Assembly: GCA_937978655.1 (NCBI GenBank) | Contig: CALJUX010000038.1 | Span: 121,481 to 185,480 of the forward strand | Length of the DNA: 64,000 nt | Direction of reading: 5' to 3' | DNA from: an uncultured Chromatiaceae bacterium | GTDB taxonomy: Bacteria; Pseudomonadota; Gammaproteobacteria; Enterobacterales; Alteromonadaceae | Shown: in pieces, positions 17,940 to 26,468 of the stretch | Position numbering within the stretch: the stretch's first letter is position 1 | Layout: each line of letters begins with the position of its first letter | The notes under the pieces: model-generated | The model's database searches: none | Seen by the model: the letters and a program-made list of their open reading frames with translations, nothing else | Told to the model about the DNA's origin: nothing | Program-made: the position numbers and the translations under genes

Positions 17940-18275
17940 GATTAAAACGTGTGTCGGATCTGACACGATCCTTAATATATAAAGAAGATCTTTAAAGAGA
18001 TCTTTCTTATTATTCTTACTACTAGAGAGGCTGTTTCTGGTTGATAAGTGTTTTTTCCTTTAAAGGATCAAGATCTTATCAAGGATCTAAGCTGTGATCT
18101 GATCCGGATCTGCATCAGATCTTCCTGTGATCAAATAGCTGTTTTATCCACAGGGTCAAATGCGAATAATTCCATGCAGAGGATAACATCAGGTTATTAA
18201 CGTGGTTATTTGTTAGTTATCCACAAGCGTGATCAAGTTGGGATCTGTTTGTGGACAACCTTGTATAGCTGGATC
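17940..18275. other. oriC: oriC, chromosomal replication origin
   Basis: Lies between divergent-facing mnmG and mioC, the gammaproteobacterial position. I count 15 GATC sites between 17957 and 18275. Two perfect DnaA boxes TTATCCACA are at 18144-18152 and 18217-18225 (plus), and a one-mismatch box TTGTCCACA is at 18250-18258 (minus). An AT-rich duplex-unwinding region at about 17970-18060 contains two 13-mers beginning with GATCT, at 17987-17999 and 17999-18011, like the E. coli unwinding repeats. No coding frame is supported in this 620-bp gap. Confidence 0.95.
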
Positions 18276-18281
18276 GTAGTT

Positions 18282-18310
18282 TTATCAGTGATTTATCAGA
18301 AGATTATAAA
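18282..18310 (+). promoter_or_regulatory. Candidate promoter for the oriC-mioC small transcript
   Basis: TTATCA (18282-18287) and TATAAA (18305-18310) are 17 bases apart and would start RNA near 18318, shortly before a series of hairpins and a terminator. The -35 box matches only four of six positions. Confidence 0.35.
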
Positions 18311-18317
18311 GTAATTG

Positions 18318-18438
18318 ATTCGGTTCGCGCAGATGATTGGTTTCGTTGGTATTTATTGCCAACGAACTACCGTTAGATATCCAGTTTCTGGACAGTGACT
18401 TGTGTATTTATGGGGGACTCCGGTCCCCCCTTTTTTTT
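18318..18438 (+). ncRNA. Candidate structured small RNA between oriC and mioC
   Basis: About 120 bases with three stems in a row: TTCGTTGG/CCAACGAA (18342-18349 with 18359-18366), TCCAG/CTGGA (18380-18384 with 18388-18392) and a GC-rich terminator stem with eight T. A terminator facing this way has no upstream plus-strand gene to serve, since mnmG and mioC both lie on the minus strand. No credible protein frame is present. A small RNA, or an RNA made to protect mioC from antisense reading, are both possible. Known RNA families are not recognised. Confidence 0.4.
18412..18438 (+). terminator. Strong intrinsic terminator facing mioC
   Basis: Seven-base-pair stem GGGGGAC/GTCCCCC with TCCG loop, then a C and eight T on the plus strand. 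On the minus strand no T tract follows, so it does not terminate mioC. Confidence 0.85.
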
Positions 18439-18485
18439 ATCTGTCGTGTGGACAGCAGATCTGCATTTTGTGTCTGTTCGCGAAA

Positions 18486-18938
18486 TCAGCCTGGTTCGAT
18501 CTGTGAAAGCTTTTGGATCAGCTGTGGCAGCCAGGCCAGTGCCAGATCTTCTGGCAGTTCCGCTTGTTGTGCATCTATTTGCAGGCTGAGCCCTAAGTTT
18601 TTTGCCGAATTTTTCGTCAGCAATTCAGCGAGTTTGCTTCCTGCCAGACAAAAAGTATCGTAGCTGGAGTCACCTAAAGTGATCACCGCATAAGAAACTG
18701 TGGTAAGATCTGTTTGATCTTGTGCTAATTGATCCGCAAAGGGTTGGATGTTATCGGGCAGATCACCCGCACCATAGGTCGAGGTGATCACTAACCAGGT
18801 TGAGCTTCTGGTCAGTTGTTCTAATACGGGCGTCAGATGTAATCTGACAGGAAATCCCGCTTGTACCAGTGTTTCAGCCACTTGTTCTGCTGTGTATTCA
18901 GCAGCGCCCATTTGGCTGCCCACGAGGATCTCAATCAT
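18486..18938 (-). CDS. mioC: MioC, flavodoxin-like protein next to oriC
   Basis: A 150-residue FMN-binding flavodoxin; E. coli MioC is needed for biotin synthase activity in vitro. FMN-loop features are GSQMGAAEYTAEQVAE at residues 7-22, STYGAGDLPDN near residue 53 and TLGDSSYDTFCLAG near residue 87. The gene reads toward oriC, as in E. coli, where its transcription affects initiation. I see no minus-strand terminator between its stop and oriC. Confidence 0.95.
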   Translation of the reverse strand: MIEILVGSQMGAAEYTAEQVAETLVQAGFPVRLHLTPVLEQLTRSSTWLVITSTYGAGDLPDNIQPFADQLAQDQTDLTTVSYAVITLGDSSYDTFCLAGSKLAELLTKNSAKNLGLSLQIDAQQAELPEDLALAWLPQLIQKLSQIEPG

Positions 18939-19105
18939 CTGTACGTCTCTGGTCAGTTAAATGATTGGCTATACTACTGGAATTTGCGTCTGTTGAGCAT
19001 CGCTCACAACAGGCGCCGGGTATTTTTACTGCAATGCAGGCTCAGTAAAACTACAATAGCACATACCTTTAAAGCGCCTGCGTGTTATTGAGGTTAATAC
19101 AACAT

Positions 19106-20944
19106 ATGTCCGAGTCCCTGACTTTTTCCCAGCTTGACCTGCCAGAACCATTACTGCGCGCGGTCACAGAATTGGGTTACGAAACTCCGTCTCCTATCCA
19201 GGCGGCCGCAATCCCAAAACTGTTAGCTGGTGAGGACTTATTAGGCCAGGCGCAAACCGGTACCGGTAAAACAGCCGCCTTTGCACTGCCACTGTTAGCA
19301 CGGCTTGACCCGTCACAGAACGAACCACAAATCCTGGTATTGGCGCCGACACGTGAACTGGCAATCCAGGTCGCTGAAGCTTTCCAGGCATATGCGCGTT
19401 TTATGCCGACTTTCCATGTACTGCCTTTATATGGCGGTCAGAACTACACCACACAATTGCGTTCATTAAAACGTGGCTCTCAGGTGATTGTCGGTACGCC
19501 AGGTCGTATCATGGATCACCTTGATCGTGGCACTTTAGTGCTGGATAAGCTGCGGGCGATTGTGTTGGACGAAGCTGACGAAATGCTGCGGATGGGTTTT
19601 ATCGATGACGTACAAACGATCATGGATGCTACACCACCGGGACGTCAGGTTGCCATGTTCTCGGCAACTATGCCTTCGCAGATCCGTGCTATTGCGCAGA
19701 AACATCTGAAAAACGCGCAAGAAATCAAAATCGAATCAAAAACCAGCACTGTTGAACGCATCACCCAGCGTTATGTAATGCTGGATGGTAATCAGAAGCT
19801 GGATGCTTTGACCCGGGTACTGGAAGGGGAAGAATATGATGCCAGCATCATTTTCGTCCGTACCAAAAGTGCCACTGAGGAAATCGCCGAAAAATTAGGT
19901 GCTCGCGGTTATGCAGTCGCTTGCCTCAATGGCGATATGAACCAGGCCAACCGCGAACAAACTATTCGCCGCTTAAAAGCCAGCCAGATTGACGTGATTG
20001 TTGCGACCGACGTTGCAGCCCGTGGTCTGGACGTGGAACGCATCAGTCTGGTTATTAACTATGACATCCCGTACGACAGTGAAGCCTATGTGCACCGGAT
20101 TGGCCGGACTGGGCGCGCTGGCCGCGAAGGTAAAGCAATTTTGTTTGTATCACCACGCGAGCGCCGTCTGTTGCGTACTATCGAGCACGCCACCCGTCAA
20201 CCTATTGAAAAGATGTCGCTGCCAACTGGTGAAGTGATTGAACAGCGTCGCATCGAATCGTTCCGTGAAACACTGGCCAATACCATTGAAGCGAAAAACC
20301 TGAGTTTCTTCCAGGATCTGATCAATGACTGGCGTGAAAAGCTGGAAACCACAGATGCCGATCTGGCTGCAGCTTTGCTGTTTATGGCACAAAAAGATCA
20401 GCCATTAAACGTCGCTGGTCAGTTCCCTGAGATCCGTGAGCCACATGCCCGTGGTGAACGGCCAGAGCGTGGCGATCGGCCGGCACGATTTGAACGCGGT
20501 GACCGTCCTGAGCGTTCAGGCGATCGTCCGGAACGTGGTCCACGTCCGCCGCGTCGTGAGCTGCAAGGCAACTACATCAATTACCGGATTGAAGTGGGTA
20601 AAGAGCATGGCGTCCGTGCCGGTGATATCGTAGGTGCTATCGCCAATGAAGCCAACATCGACAGCCAGTTCATCGGCAATATCAAACTGTTTGATCATTT
20701 CTCTACAGTTGAGCTGCCAGGTGATATGCCGACTGAAGTGTTCCAGCACCTGAAAAAGGTCTATGTACGCAAACAAAAACTGAATATCAGTGTCGATACC
20801 GGCGGCCCAGGCCCAGAGCGTGCTGACCGCCCTGAGCGTTACCAGCGCAGCGGTGAACGTTCAGATCGTGGCGCTCCGGCAGCAGGGACTGGCCCACGGC
20901 CGGGTTCTGCACCAAAAAAACCACGCACTCGTGAAGGTTCATAA
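19106..20944 (+). CDS. deaD: DeaD/CsdA-type DEAD-box RNA helicase
   Basis: ATP-dependent RNA helicase, in E. coli active in ribosome biogenesis and mRNA decay at low temperature. ATG 19106 gives 612 residues; the longer frame begins at GTG 19082 and has no conserved residues. Motif I AQTGTGKT is at residues 49-56, motif II is DEAD in VLDEADEML, motif III is SAT, and motif VI is HRIGRTGRAG. After the two RecA domains there is a DbpA-type RNA-binding domain (about residues 490-560). Two Arg/Glu/Asp/Pro-rich tracts flank it, rich in the units RPER and GDRP. The 167-bp leader fits the long leaders known for deaD. Confidence 0.96.
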   Translation: MSESLTFSQLDLPEPLLRAVTELGYETPSPIQAAAIPKLLAGEDLLGQAQTGTGKTAAFALPLLARLDPSQNEPQILVLAPTRELAIQVAEAFQAYARFMPTFHVLPLYGGQNYTTQLRSLKRGSQVIVGTPGRIMDHLDRGTLVLDKLRAIVLDEADEMLRMGFIDDVQTIMDATPPGRQVAMFSATMPSQIRAIAQKHLKNAQEIKIESKTSTVERITQRYVMLDGNQKLDALTRVLEGEEYDASIIFVRTKSATEEIAEKLGARGYAVACLNGDMNQANREQTIRRLKASQIDVIVATDVAARGLDVERISLVINYDIPYDSEAYVHRIGRTGRAGREGKAILFVSPRERRLLRTIEHATRQPIEKMSLPTGEVIEQRRIESFRETLANTIEAKNLSFFQDLINDWREKLETTDADLAAALLFMAQKDQPLNVAGQFPEIREPHARGERPERGDRPARFERGDRPERSGDRPERGPRPPRRELQGNYINYRIEVGKEHGVRAGDIVGAIANEANIDSQFIGNIKLFDHFSTVELPGDMPTEVFQHLKKVYVRKQKLNISVDTGGPGPERADRPERYQRSGERSDRGAPAAGTGPRPGSAPKKPRTREGS

Positions 20945-20973
20945 GATCTGACTCGTGATTTTCTATGAAAAAA

Positions 20974-20997
20974 CCCGCTGATTCCGGCGGGTTTTTT
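20974..20997 (+). terminator. Intrinsic terminator of deaD
   Basis: CCCGC/GCGGG stem around an eight-base loop, with A tract before and six T after, 30 bases past the stop. It may work in both directions. Confidence 0.85.
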
Positions 20998-21078
20998 GTT
21001 TCCGGCAATTGATGCTGTGTGCCTTGATGTTTACAGCGCAGGCCCACAGATCTGCAAAATAGCTAACGGAGGATCATC

Positions 21079-21522
21079 ATGATCATTGCCTGTCCACATT
21101 GCGCCGGTTTGAATCGGCTGCCGGCAAGCCGGCTCGCACAGCAACCTAAATGTGGTGCGTGTAAGCAAAGCCTGTTCACCGGCCAACCGGTAACGGTGAA
21201 TCTGACCAATTTTGTGAATTTGAGTCAAAAATCTGACTTGCCTCTGGTGCTGGATTTTTGGGCGAGCTGGTGCGGGCCCTGCCAGAGTTTTGCGCCTACG
21301 TTTGCTCAGGCTGCCGCAGATCTGGAACCGCAGTTCCGGTTTGGTAAAGTGAATACCGAAATGGAACAGGCGCTGGCGGCGCAGTTTCAAATCAGGTCAA
21401 TACCGACGCTGATGCTGATCCACCGTGGTAAAGTGATAGCCCAGTTAGCGGGTGCTTTACCAAAAGCGCAGTTCTATCAATGGCTGCAACAGCAGGCGGC
21501 TCAGCTGGCAGCCACAGAATGA
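21079..21522 (+). CDS. trxC: Thioredoxin 2 (zinc-binding thioredoxin TrxC)
   Basis: A cytoplasmic disulfide reductase with an extra N-terminal zinc site; E. coli trxC belongs to the OxyR regulon. It has 147 residues. Zinc ligands are Cys5, Cys8, Cys25 and Cys28, in CPHC and CGAC pairs. The active site WCGPC is at residues 64-68, and the cis-proline is in SIPTLMLI. GGAGG stands six bases before the ATG. No OxyR site was identified by eye. Confidence 0.97.
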   Translation: MIIACPHCAGLNRLPASRLAQQPKCGACKQSLFTGQPVTVNLTNFVNLSQKSDLPLVLDFWASWCGPCQSFAPTFAQAAADLEPQFRFGKVNTEMEQALAAQFQIRSIPTLMLIHRGKVIAQLAGALPKAQFYQWLQQQAAQLAATE

Positions 21523-21666
21523 TCAAAACGAGACTGCGATAAATTAACGATGCCCGGTCTTCATTAGTGCTGGAATTTGCTGCATATGCGACTTAAAACC
21601 AGGTAGGGCGGTTGCATCAATAACCGCAGATAGCCTGTGCAACCATGTTTTTTCTTCGGAGAGTGT

Positions 21667-22158
21667 ATGGAAAACTGTAAATTTACTGTGACCAGTCCAG
21701 ATATTCAGGAAGGTCATTTCATGGCTAAAACTTTTGAATTCAATGGTTTTGGTTGCGATGGCCCTAATTTGTCGCCGGCGTTGCACTGGCAGCACGCGCC
21801 CGCCGGAACTCAGAGTTATGCGATCACAGTTTATGACCCCGATGCACCAACAGGTTCTGGCTTCTGGCACTGGTTGGTGCTGGACATTCCTGCGGATGTA
21901 AATCTGTTGGCGCGGGGCGCTGGTAATGGTGCTTTACCGGCGGGCAGCCGCTCTTTTCAGAATGATTATGGCAGCAAAGAATTTGGTGGCGCTTGCCCGC
22001 CGCAAGGGCATGGTATGCACCGTTATCAGTTTACGGTCTGGGCATTGCCAACGCCGGTACTGGCAGTGCCTGATGGCGCCAGTGCCGCTGTCGTAGGATT
22101 TATGCTTCATGCCAATGCGCTGGCAAAAGCGACGCTTACTGCGACCTATGCCAGATAA
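21667..22158 (+). CDS. YbhB/YbcL family Raf-kinase-inhibitor-like (PEBP) protein
   Basis: A 163-residue phosphatidylethanolamine-binding-protein fold. ATG 21667 has GGAG at five bases; the longer frame starts with GTG 21637 and a Cys/Phe-rich unconserved stretch. Family patterns are GFGCDGPNLSPALHW, ITVYDPDAPTGSGFWHWLVLDIP (D-P-D-A-P and the H in FWHW form the ligand pocket) and GHGMHRYQFTVWAL. No signal peptide is seen, so it is probably cytoplasmic like YbhB. Function in bacteria is unknown. Confidence 0.93.
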   Translation: MENCKFTVTSPDIQEGHFMAKTFEFNGFGCDGPNLSPALHWQHAPAGTQSYAITVYDPDAPTGSGFWHWLVLDIPADVNLLARGAGNGALPAGSRSFQNDYGSKEFGGACPPQGHGMHRYQFTVWALPTPVLAVPDGASAAVVGFMLHANALAKATLTATYAR

Positions 22159-22181
22159 CACTGAGAAATAAACCGCAAATA

Positions 22182-22204
22182 AGCCGGCTGATGTGCCGGC
22201 TTTT
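22182..22204 (+). terminator. Hairpin terminator between the PEBP gene and mnmE
   Basis: AGCCGGC/GCCGGCT stem with a six-base loop followed by TTTTG on the plus strand. It lies between convergent genes and may serve both; T tracts are short. Confidence 0.6.
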
Positions 22205-22205
22205 G

Positions 22206-23570
22206 TCATTTTCCGATACAGAAGCTGGAGAAAATCCGGCCTAACAGATCATCGGAGCTGAACTCGCCGGTAATTTCATTTAAATGTTGTTGCGTCAGCC
22301 GTAGTTCTTCCGCCAACAGTTCGCCGGCAAGATGGTCGTGCAGTTGTTGTTCACCGATACTCAGGTGCTCAGATGCACGCGCCAGCGCGTCTAAATGCCG
22401 CCGTCTGGCGATAAAACTGCCCTCGTTACTGGCTTCAAAGCCCATACAGGCTTTTAAATGCTCGCGCAGCGCGTCCAGGCCGGTTTTATCTTTGGCGGAT
22501 AACCTGAACAGCGGATATTTGCCGCTTTGATCACTGCCGACAAGTTCACCGGTTAAATCGGCTTTGTTACGGATCACACTGATCCCAAGTTCCGGCGGAA
22601 TATGTGCAATAAAGTCTGGCCAAATTTCTGCCGGATCTGTGGCGGCTGTGGTTGTGCTGTCGACCATAAACAGTACCCGATCGGCCTGCAGAATTTCCTG
22701 CCATGCCCGCTCGATACCAATTTGTTCCACTTTATCCGTGGCTTCGCGCAGGCCTGCGGTGTCGATAATATGCAGCGGCATACCATCGATATGAATATGT
22801 TCGCGCAGCACATCGCGGGTGGTACCGGCGATTTCTGTAACAATAGCGGCTTCGCGGCCGGCTAATGCATTGAGTAAACTGGACTTGCCGGCATTTGGCC
22901 GGCCAGCGATCACCACTTTCATGCCTTCGCGCAGAATACTGCCTTGGGTGGCTTGTTTTTGAATTTTGTTCAGATCTGCACGGATCCCGGCAAGGTCGCC
23001 AGCGACTTTGCCATCGGATAAAAAGTCGATTTCTTCGTCGGGGAAATCAATCGCTGCTTCGACATACATCCGCAGATAAATGACCTTTTCAACCAGTGCA
23101 TGGATTTGCCGGGAAAACTCGCCTTGCAGTGATTGCATGGCGCTGCGGGCGGCTTGTTCACTGCTGGCGTCAATCAGATCGGCGATGGCTTCGGCCTGGG
23201 TCAGGTCCAGTTTATCGTTCAGGAAGGCACGTTCAGAAAATTCGCCAGGGCGGGCGATCCGCACATCCGCTTCCTGCAGGATGCGGCGCAGCAGCATATC
23301 GAGCAGCACAGGACCGCCATGACCCTGTAGTTCCAACACGTCTTCACCGGTAAAGGAATTAGGGCCGGGGAAATACAGCGCGATGCCCTGATCCAGCACT
23401 GACTGGTCAGCCGCCCGGAACGGCAGATATTCGGCAACACGGGCTTTTGGCACACGGCCGAGCACCGCCTGCGCGACAGTTGCAGCCTGAGGGCCAGATA
23501 CCCGGATAATGCCCACGCCGGCGCGTCCAGGGGCTGTAGCTTGTGCTGCGATGGTATCAGTGGCGTACAT
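22206..23570 (-). CDS. mnmE: MnmE (TrmE), tRNA-modifying GTPase
   Basis: Partner of MnmG in wobble-U34 modification. It has 454 residues. The N-terminal tetrahydrofolate-binding domain starts with TDTIAAQATAPGRAGVGIIRVSG patterns (GRAGVGIIRVSG). The G domain in the helical region has GRPNAGKSSLLNAL near residue 225, DTAG and NKAD. The protein ends in CIGK with catalytic Cys451. It is the distal gene of rpmH-rnpA-yidD-yidC-mnmE but is separated from yidC by a terminator. Confidence 0.99.
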   Translation of the reverse strand: MYATDTIAAQATAPGRAGVGIIRVSGPQAATVAQAVLGRVPKARVAEYLPFRAADQSVLDQGIALYFPGPNSFTGEDVLELQGHGGPVLLDMLLRRILQEADVRIARPGEFSERAFLNDKLDLTQAEAIADLIDASSEQAARSAMQSLQGEFSRQIHALVEKVIYLRMYVEAAIDFPDEEIDFLSDGKVAGDLAGIRADLNKIQKQATQGSILREGMKVVIAGRPNAGKSSLLNALAGREAAIVTEIAGTTRDVLREHIHIDGMPLHIIDTAGLREATDKVEQIGIERAWQEILQADRVLFMVDSTTTAATDPAEIWPDFIAHIPPELGISVIRNKADLTGELVGSDQSGKYPLFRLSAKDKTGLDALREHLKACMGFEASNEGSFIARRRHLDALARASEHLSIGEQQLHDHLAGELLAEELRLTQQHLNEITGEFSSDDLLGRIFSSFCIGK

Positions 23571-23593
23571 ACCGCATTCCTCGTTATGTCAGA

Positions 23594-23626
23594 TAAAAAA
23601 ATGGCCATTACAAGTGTAACGGCCAT
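23594..23626 (-). terminator. Intrinsic terminator of the yidC operon
   Basis: On the minus strand ATGGCC-GTTAC pairs with GTAA-TGGCCAT and runs into six to seven T, shortly after the yidC stop and before mnmE. Confidence 0.8.
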
Positions 23627-23646
23627 TGTCAGTTCAGTCAGAGCAA

Positions 23647-25287
23647 TCAGGCGTTACGCACGTGTAAGCCTTTTTTCTCCATACCTTTATAGATAAACAA
23701 CATCTGCGCCAGCGAAATCAGGTTGCTGACCACCCAATACAGCACCAGGCCGCTTGGGAAGATGATAAAGAACAAACCAAAGACGACTGGCATCCACAGC
23801 ATAATCTTTTGCTGCATCGGGTCTGTCACTGTCACTGGCGTCAGTTTTTGCATCGCATACATACTGATGATGTACATGATTGGCAGCACCAGGTACGGGT
23901 CCATCACGGATAAATCTTTGATCCAGAAGATAAATGGAGCCTGACGTAACTCAATACTTTCAACAAATACAAAGTACAGCGCGAGGAAAATCGGCATTTG
24001 GATCAGCATCGGCAGACAGCCACCCATCGGGTTGACTTTTTCTTTGCGATACAGCTCCATCATCGCCGGTCCCATCTTCTGCTTGTCGTCTTTATAACGC
24101 GCCTGCAGTTCATCAATCTTCGGCTTCAGATTACGCATCTTCGCCATACCTTCGTACTGTGCTTTAGTCAGTGGGAACATGGCTAATTTGATCAGCAGAG
24201 TAATAGCGATAATCGCCAGACCCCAGTTACTGACCAAATTGTGGATTTGTTGCAGTAACCAGAACAGTGGCTGAGAGATAAACCATAACCAGCCATAGTC
24301 CACTGTCAGATCCAGGCCATGGGCAATTTTCGCCAGACTGGCCTGATCTTTTGGACCGGCATAGAAAGTTGCAGATAAAGTTTTGCTTTCGCCGGCAGCA
24401 ATACTGCTTTGTGGGCCACGAACACCGATGATGCCTTCGTTATTGTTGACCAGACTAAACAGCTGATTTTGTTCTTCCGCTTGAGGCACCCAGGCAGAGA
24501 CGAAGTAGTGTTCCAGCATACTGACCCAGCCGCCTTTGGTTGACTGATCCAGGTTCTGATCTTTCATGTCATCAAAAGCAAATTTCTCGTAGCGCTGGTC
24601 TGAGGTGGAGTATGCGCCACCGCGATACACCGGCATCATCATGTTACCGTCTTTGCCGTTGTCGATGGTTTGCGCCAGATAATGATACGGCTGGATGACT
24701 TTGCTGCCACTGCTGGCATTGGTAACGATATAATCAACCCGGACATCATATTTGCCAGCGCTGAAGATATAACGTTTTTCGATTTGCAGGCCGTTATGTT
24801 CCAGCTTCAGGCTGACACTGAGTTCAGTCTGGCCATCTGCCAGCGTGAATTTATCCTGCGTGACGCTGTAGACTGGTTTTGCCGTGCGCTTTTCATCCGG
24901 ACCGTCGCCGAGCAATCCGCTTTGTGCCGTGTAATTGAAACCATTGAGCTGGCGCATTAACGGATATGGTGTGCTGTCTTCGAGGCTTAGCGTGTATTTA
25001 GGCAGCGTCAGGCCAACGATATCACCACCACGGGTATCAATTTTGACATCAAGGACATCAGTAGCCACTTCAATTACTTTGCCGGTTGCCACTGCAGTTG
25101 TTGCCGGATTGGCACTGCTTAACGGGCCTGATGCCGATAACTGAGGTTCAGCATTACCGGTGGCGGTGCTGATTTGGGTTTGTGCCGGAACGACCGGTTT
25201 CGGGCCATAGTCTTTTTGCCAGTCTTGCCACAGCAGAAAACTGACAAATAAAAAGGCAATCACTAATAAACTGCGTTGGGATTCCAT
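23647..25287 (-). CDS. yidC: YidC membrane protein insertase
   Basis: Inserts and folds inner-membrane proteins alone or with SecYEG; the Fo c subunit is a classical client. It has 546 residues. Residues 6-20 are the first membrane helix, then a large periplasmic beta domain of about 320 residues typical of gram-negative YidC, then the conserved five-helix core with the QYEGMAKMRNLKPKI cytoplasmic loop and NPMGGCLPMLIQMPIF. It is 8 bases after yidD. Confidence 0.98.
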   Translation of the reverse strand: MESQRSLLVIAFLFVSFLLWQDWQKDYGPKPVVPAQTQISTATGNAEPQLSASGPLSSANPATTAVATGKVIEVATDVLDVKIDTRGGDIVGLTLPKYTLSLEDSTPYPLMRQLNGFNYTAQSGLLGDGPDEKRTAKPVYSVTQDKFTLADGQTELSVSLKLEHNGLQIEKRYIFSAGKYDVRVDYIVTNASSGSKVIQPYHYLAQTIDNGKDGNMMMPVYRGGAYSTSDQRYEKFAFDDMKDQNLDQSTKGGWVSMLEHYFVSAWVPQAEEQNQLFSLVNNNEGIIGVRGPQSSIAAGESKTLSATFYAGPKDQASLAKIAHGLDLTVDYGWLWFISQPLFWLLQQIHNLVSNWGLAIIAITLLIKLAMFPLTKAQYEGMAKMRNLKPKIDELQARYKDDKQKMGPAMMELYRKEKVNPMGGCLPMLIQMPIFLALYFVFVESIELRQAPFIFWIKDLSVMDPYLVLPIMYIISMYAMQKLTPVTVTDPMQQKIMLWMPVVFGLFFIIFPSGLVLYWVVSNLISLAQMLFIYKGMEKKGLHVRNA

Positions 25288-25295
25288 GTGTGCGC

Positions 25296-25553
25296 TTATC
25301 TCTTTTGCTTTTCAGGAACGGGGTCTTCACCACCCGGGTGTAAAGGGTGACATTTTAATAGACGTTGGGTGGTTAACCAACTGCCTTTTATCGCGCCAAA
25401 ACGTTGTAATGCTTCAACGGCATATTGCGAGCAACTCGGAGTAAAACGACAGCTGGGCGGAAACAGCGGGCTGATACAACGCTGATAACCATAAATCGCT
25501 GTGATCAGGATTTTGGCTGAATAGCTTTGTACTGGCGGGCGATTTTGCTCCAC
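25296..25553 (-). CDS. yidD: YidD, membrane protein insertion efficiency factor
   Basis: A small amphipathic membrane-associated protein that assists YidC. It has 85 residues. The conserved core is CRFTPSCSQYAVEAL and GSWLTTQRLLKCHPLHPGG, with three conserved Cys. The start is GTG 25553 and overlaps the end of rnpA by 49 bases in another frame, the usual arrangement. Confidence 0.97.
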   Translation of the reverse strand: MEQNRPPVQSYSAKILITAIYGYQRCISPLFPPSCRFTPSCSQYAVEALQRFGAIKGSWLTTQRLLKCHPLHPGGEDPVPEKQKR

Positions 25554-25876
25554 AGGCGCTCCAGTTGCTGATGTAATTCTGCGTTGTCGGTATTACTGAT
25601 ATCGCCTTTTACCATCAGCACCATATCAACCGGTGGCAATTCGTGCTGATGCAGACGAAAGCTGTCACGGGCACAACGTTTAATGCGATTCCGATGGACG
25701 GCCAATTTAGCACGTTTTTTGGCGATCGTCAGACCAATCCGCGGATGGGCAGATTGATTGGCTTTACACAGGATAGTGAAGAGTGGGGAAGCGACCCGGA
25801 ACGGGTTCTGGAACACATTGTCGAATTCGCGGGGAGTTAACAGACGTAACTCCCTGCTGAAGGTATAGCTGACCAC
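25505..25876 (-). CDS. rnpA: Ribonuclease P protein component
   Basis: The protein cofactor of RNase P, which trims tRNA 5' ends. It has 123 residues. The RNR signature is HRNRIKRCARDSFR near residues 60-73, and GLTIAKKRAK precedes it. The GTG at 25876 is the first start in frame with an N-terminus aligned to E. coli (ELRLLTPREF). It follows rpmH by 20 bases. Confidence 0.97.
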   Translation of the reverse strand: MVSYTFSRELRLLTPREFDNVFQNPFRVASPLFTILCKANQSAHPRIGLTIAKKRAKLAVHRNRIKRCARDSFRLHQHELPPVDMVLMVKGDISNTDNAELHQQLERLWSKIARQYKAIQPKS

Positions 25877-25896
25877 GCAGCGCTTTAAATAACTGA

Positions 25897-26034
25897 CTAG
25901 ACAGTTAAGCGCTTACGGCCTTTGGCACGGCGACGTGCTAATACTGCGCGGCCGTTTTTGTCAGCCATACGTGCACGGAAGCCGTGGTTGCGTTTCTGTT
26001 TTAAAACGCTTGGTTGAAAGGTTCTTTTGCTCAT
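25897..26034 (-). CDS. rpmH: 50S ribosomal protein L34
   Basis: A 45-residue basic ribosomal protein. It starts MSKRTFQPSVLKQKR, continues HGFRARM and ends KGRKRLTV, the L34 pattern. It leads the rpmH-rnpA-yidD-yidC operon and is divergent from dnaA. It is too short for ordinary length cut-offs but unmistakable. Confidence 0.98.
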   Translation of the reverse strand: MSKRTFQPSVLKQKRNHGFRARMADKNGRAVLARRRAKGRKRLTV

Positions 26035-26119
26035 TTTCTTCGTCCGTCCGGTCGATAATTACTAACTGAATCTGAGTTTTAGTAAGTACCAAAACGCAGC
26101 GATTTAAAAAAGAGCGCGA

Positions 26120-26148
26120 ATTTTAAGTAGTCTGCCCCTGAATGTCAA
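26120..26148 (-). promoter_or_regulatory. Strong sigma-70 promoter of rpmH
   Basis: On the minus strand a perfect TTGACA (26143-26148) and TAAAAT (26120-26125) are 17 bases apart, about 85 bases before the rpmH start. Confidence 0.8.
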
Positions 26149-26149
26149 T

Positions 26150-26409
26150 GCGATCCTTGGTTATTTCCCGATCAGATCCAAGATCTTCCTTAGTTGTCCA
26201 CAGGTGACAGCTGGTTCGGGGATAATATGTGCATTATTTAGCGCGCAGCCTCTGTATATGCCAGAAAATCCACCTGTGTTTTGGTGGTATTATTAATTTG
26301 TCTATAAGATAAAATTCATTTTAAATCATAGTGATATATCGTGCTCCGTCGAATCTGCCGCTTTTTCAAAAAGTCAATATTGCAGTTGTGGATAAGATCA
26401 GCCCATAAT
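26150..26409 (+). promoter_or_regulatory. dnaA control region with DnaA boxes, GATC sites and promoter
   Basis: The 434-bp gap between rpmH and dnaA holds a TTGTCCACA box at 26194-26202 and a perfect box on the minus strand at 26387-26395. Five GATC sites are at 26152, 26170, 26175, 26182 and 26396. A long AT-rich tract runs from about 26283 to 26340. A promoter TTGCAG (26380-26385) with CATAAT (26404-26409), 18 bases apart, has the perfect DnaA box inside its spacer, as expected for autorepression. Confidence 0.7.
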
Positions 26410-26468
26410 GCGGGTCTTTCCTCAACACCTGCCTTGTAAAATACCAATTATTCGGGGCTGCTGGAGAT

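Noticed and set aside
18412..18438. Terminator of mioC
   Set aside because: The T tract follows the stem on the plus strand only; mioC is on the minus strand.
26241..26262. LexA (SOS) box near dnaA
   Set aside because: CTGTATATGCCAGAAA has the left half only; the right half does not fit CTGT-N8-ACAG.
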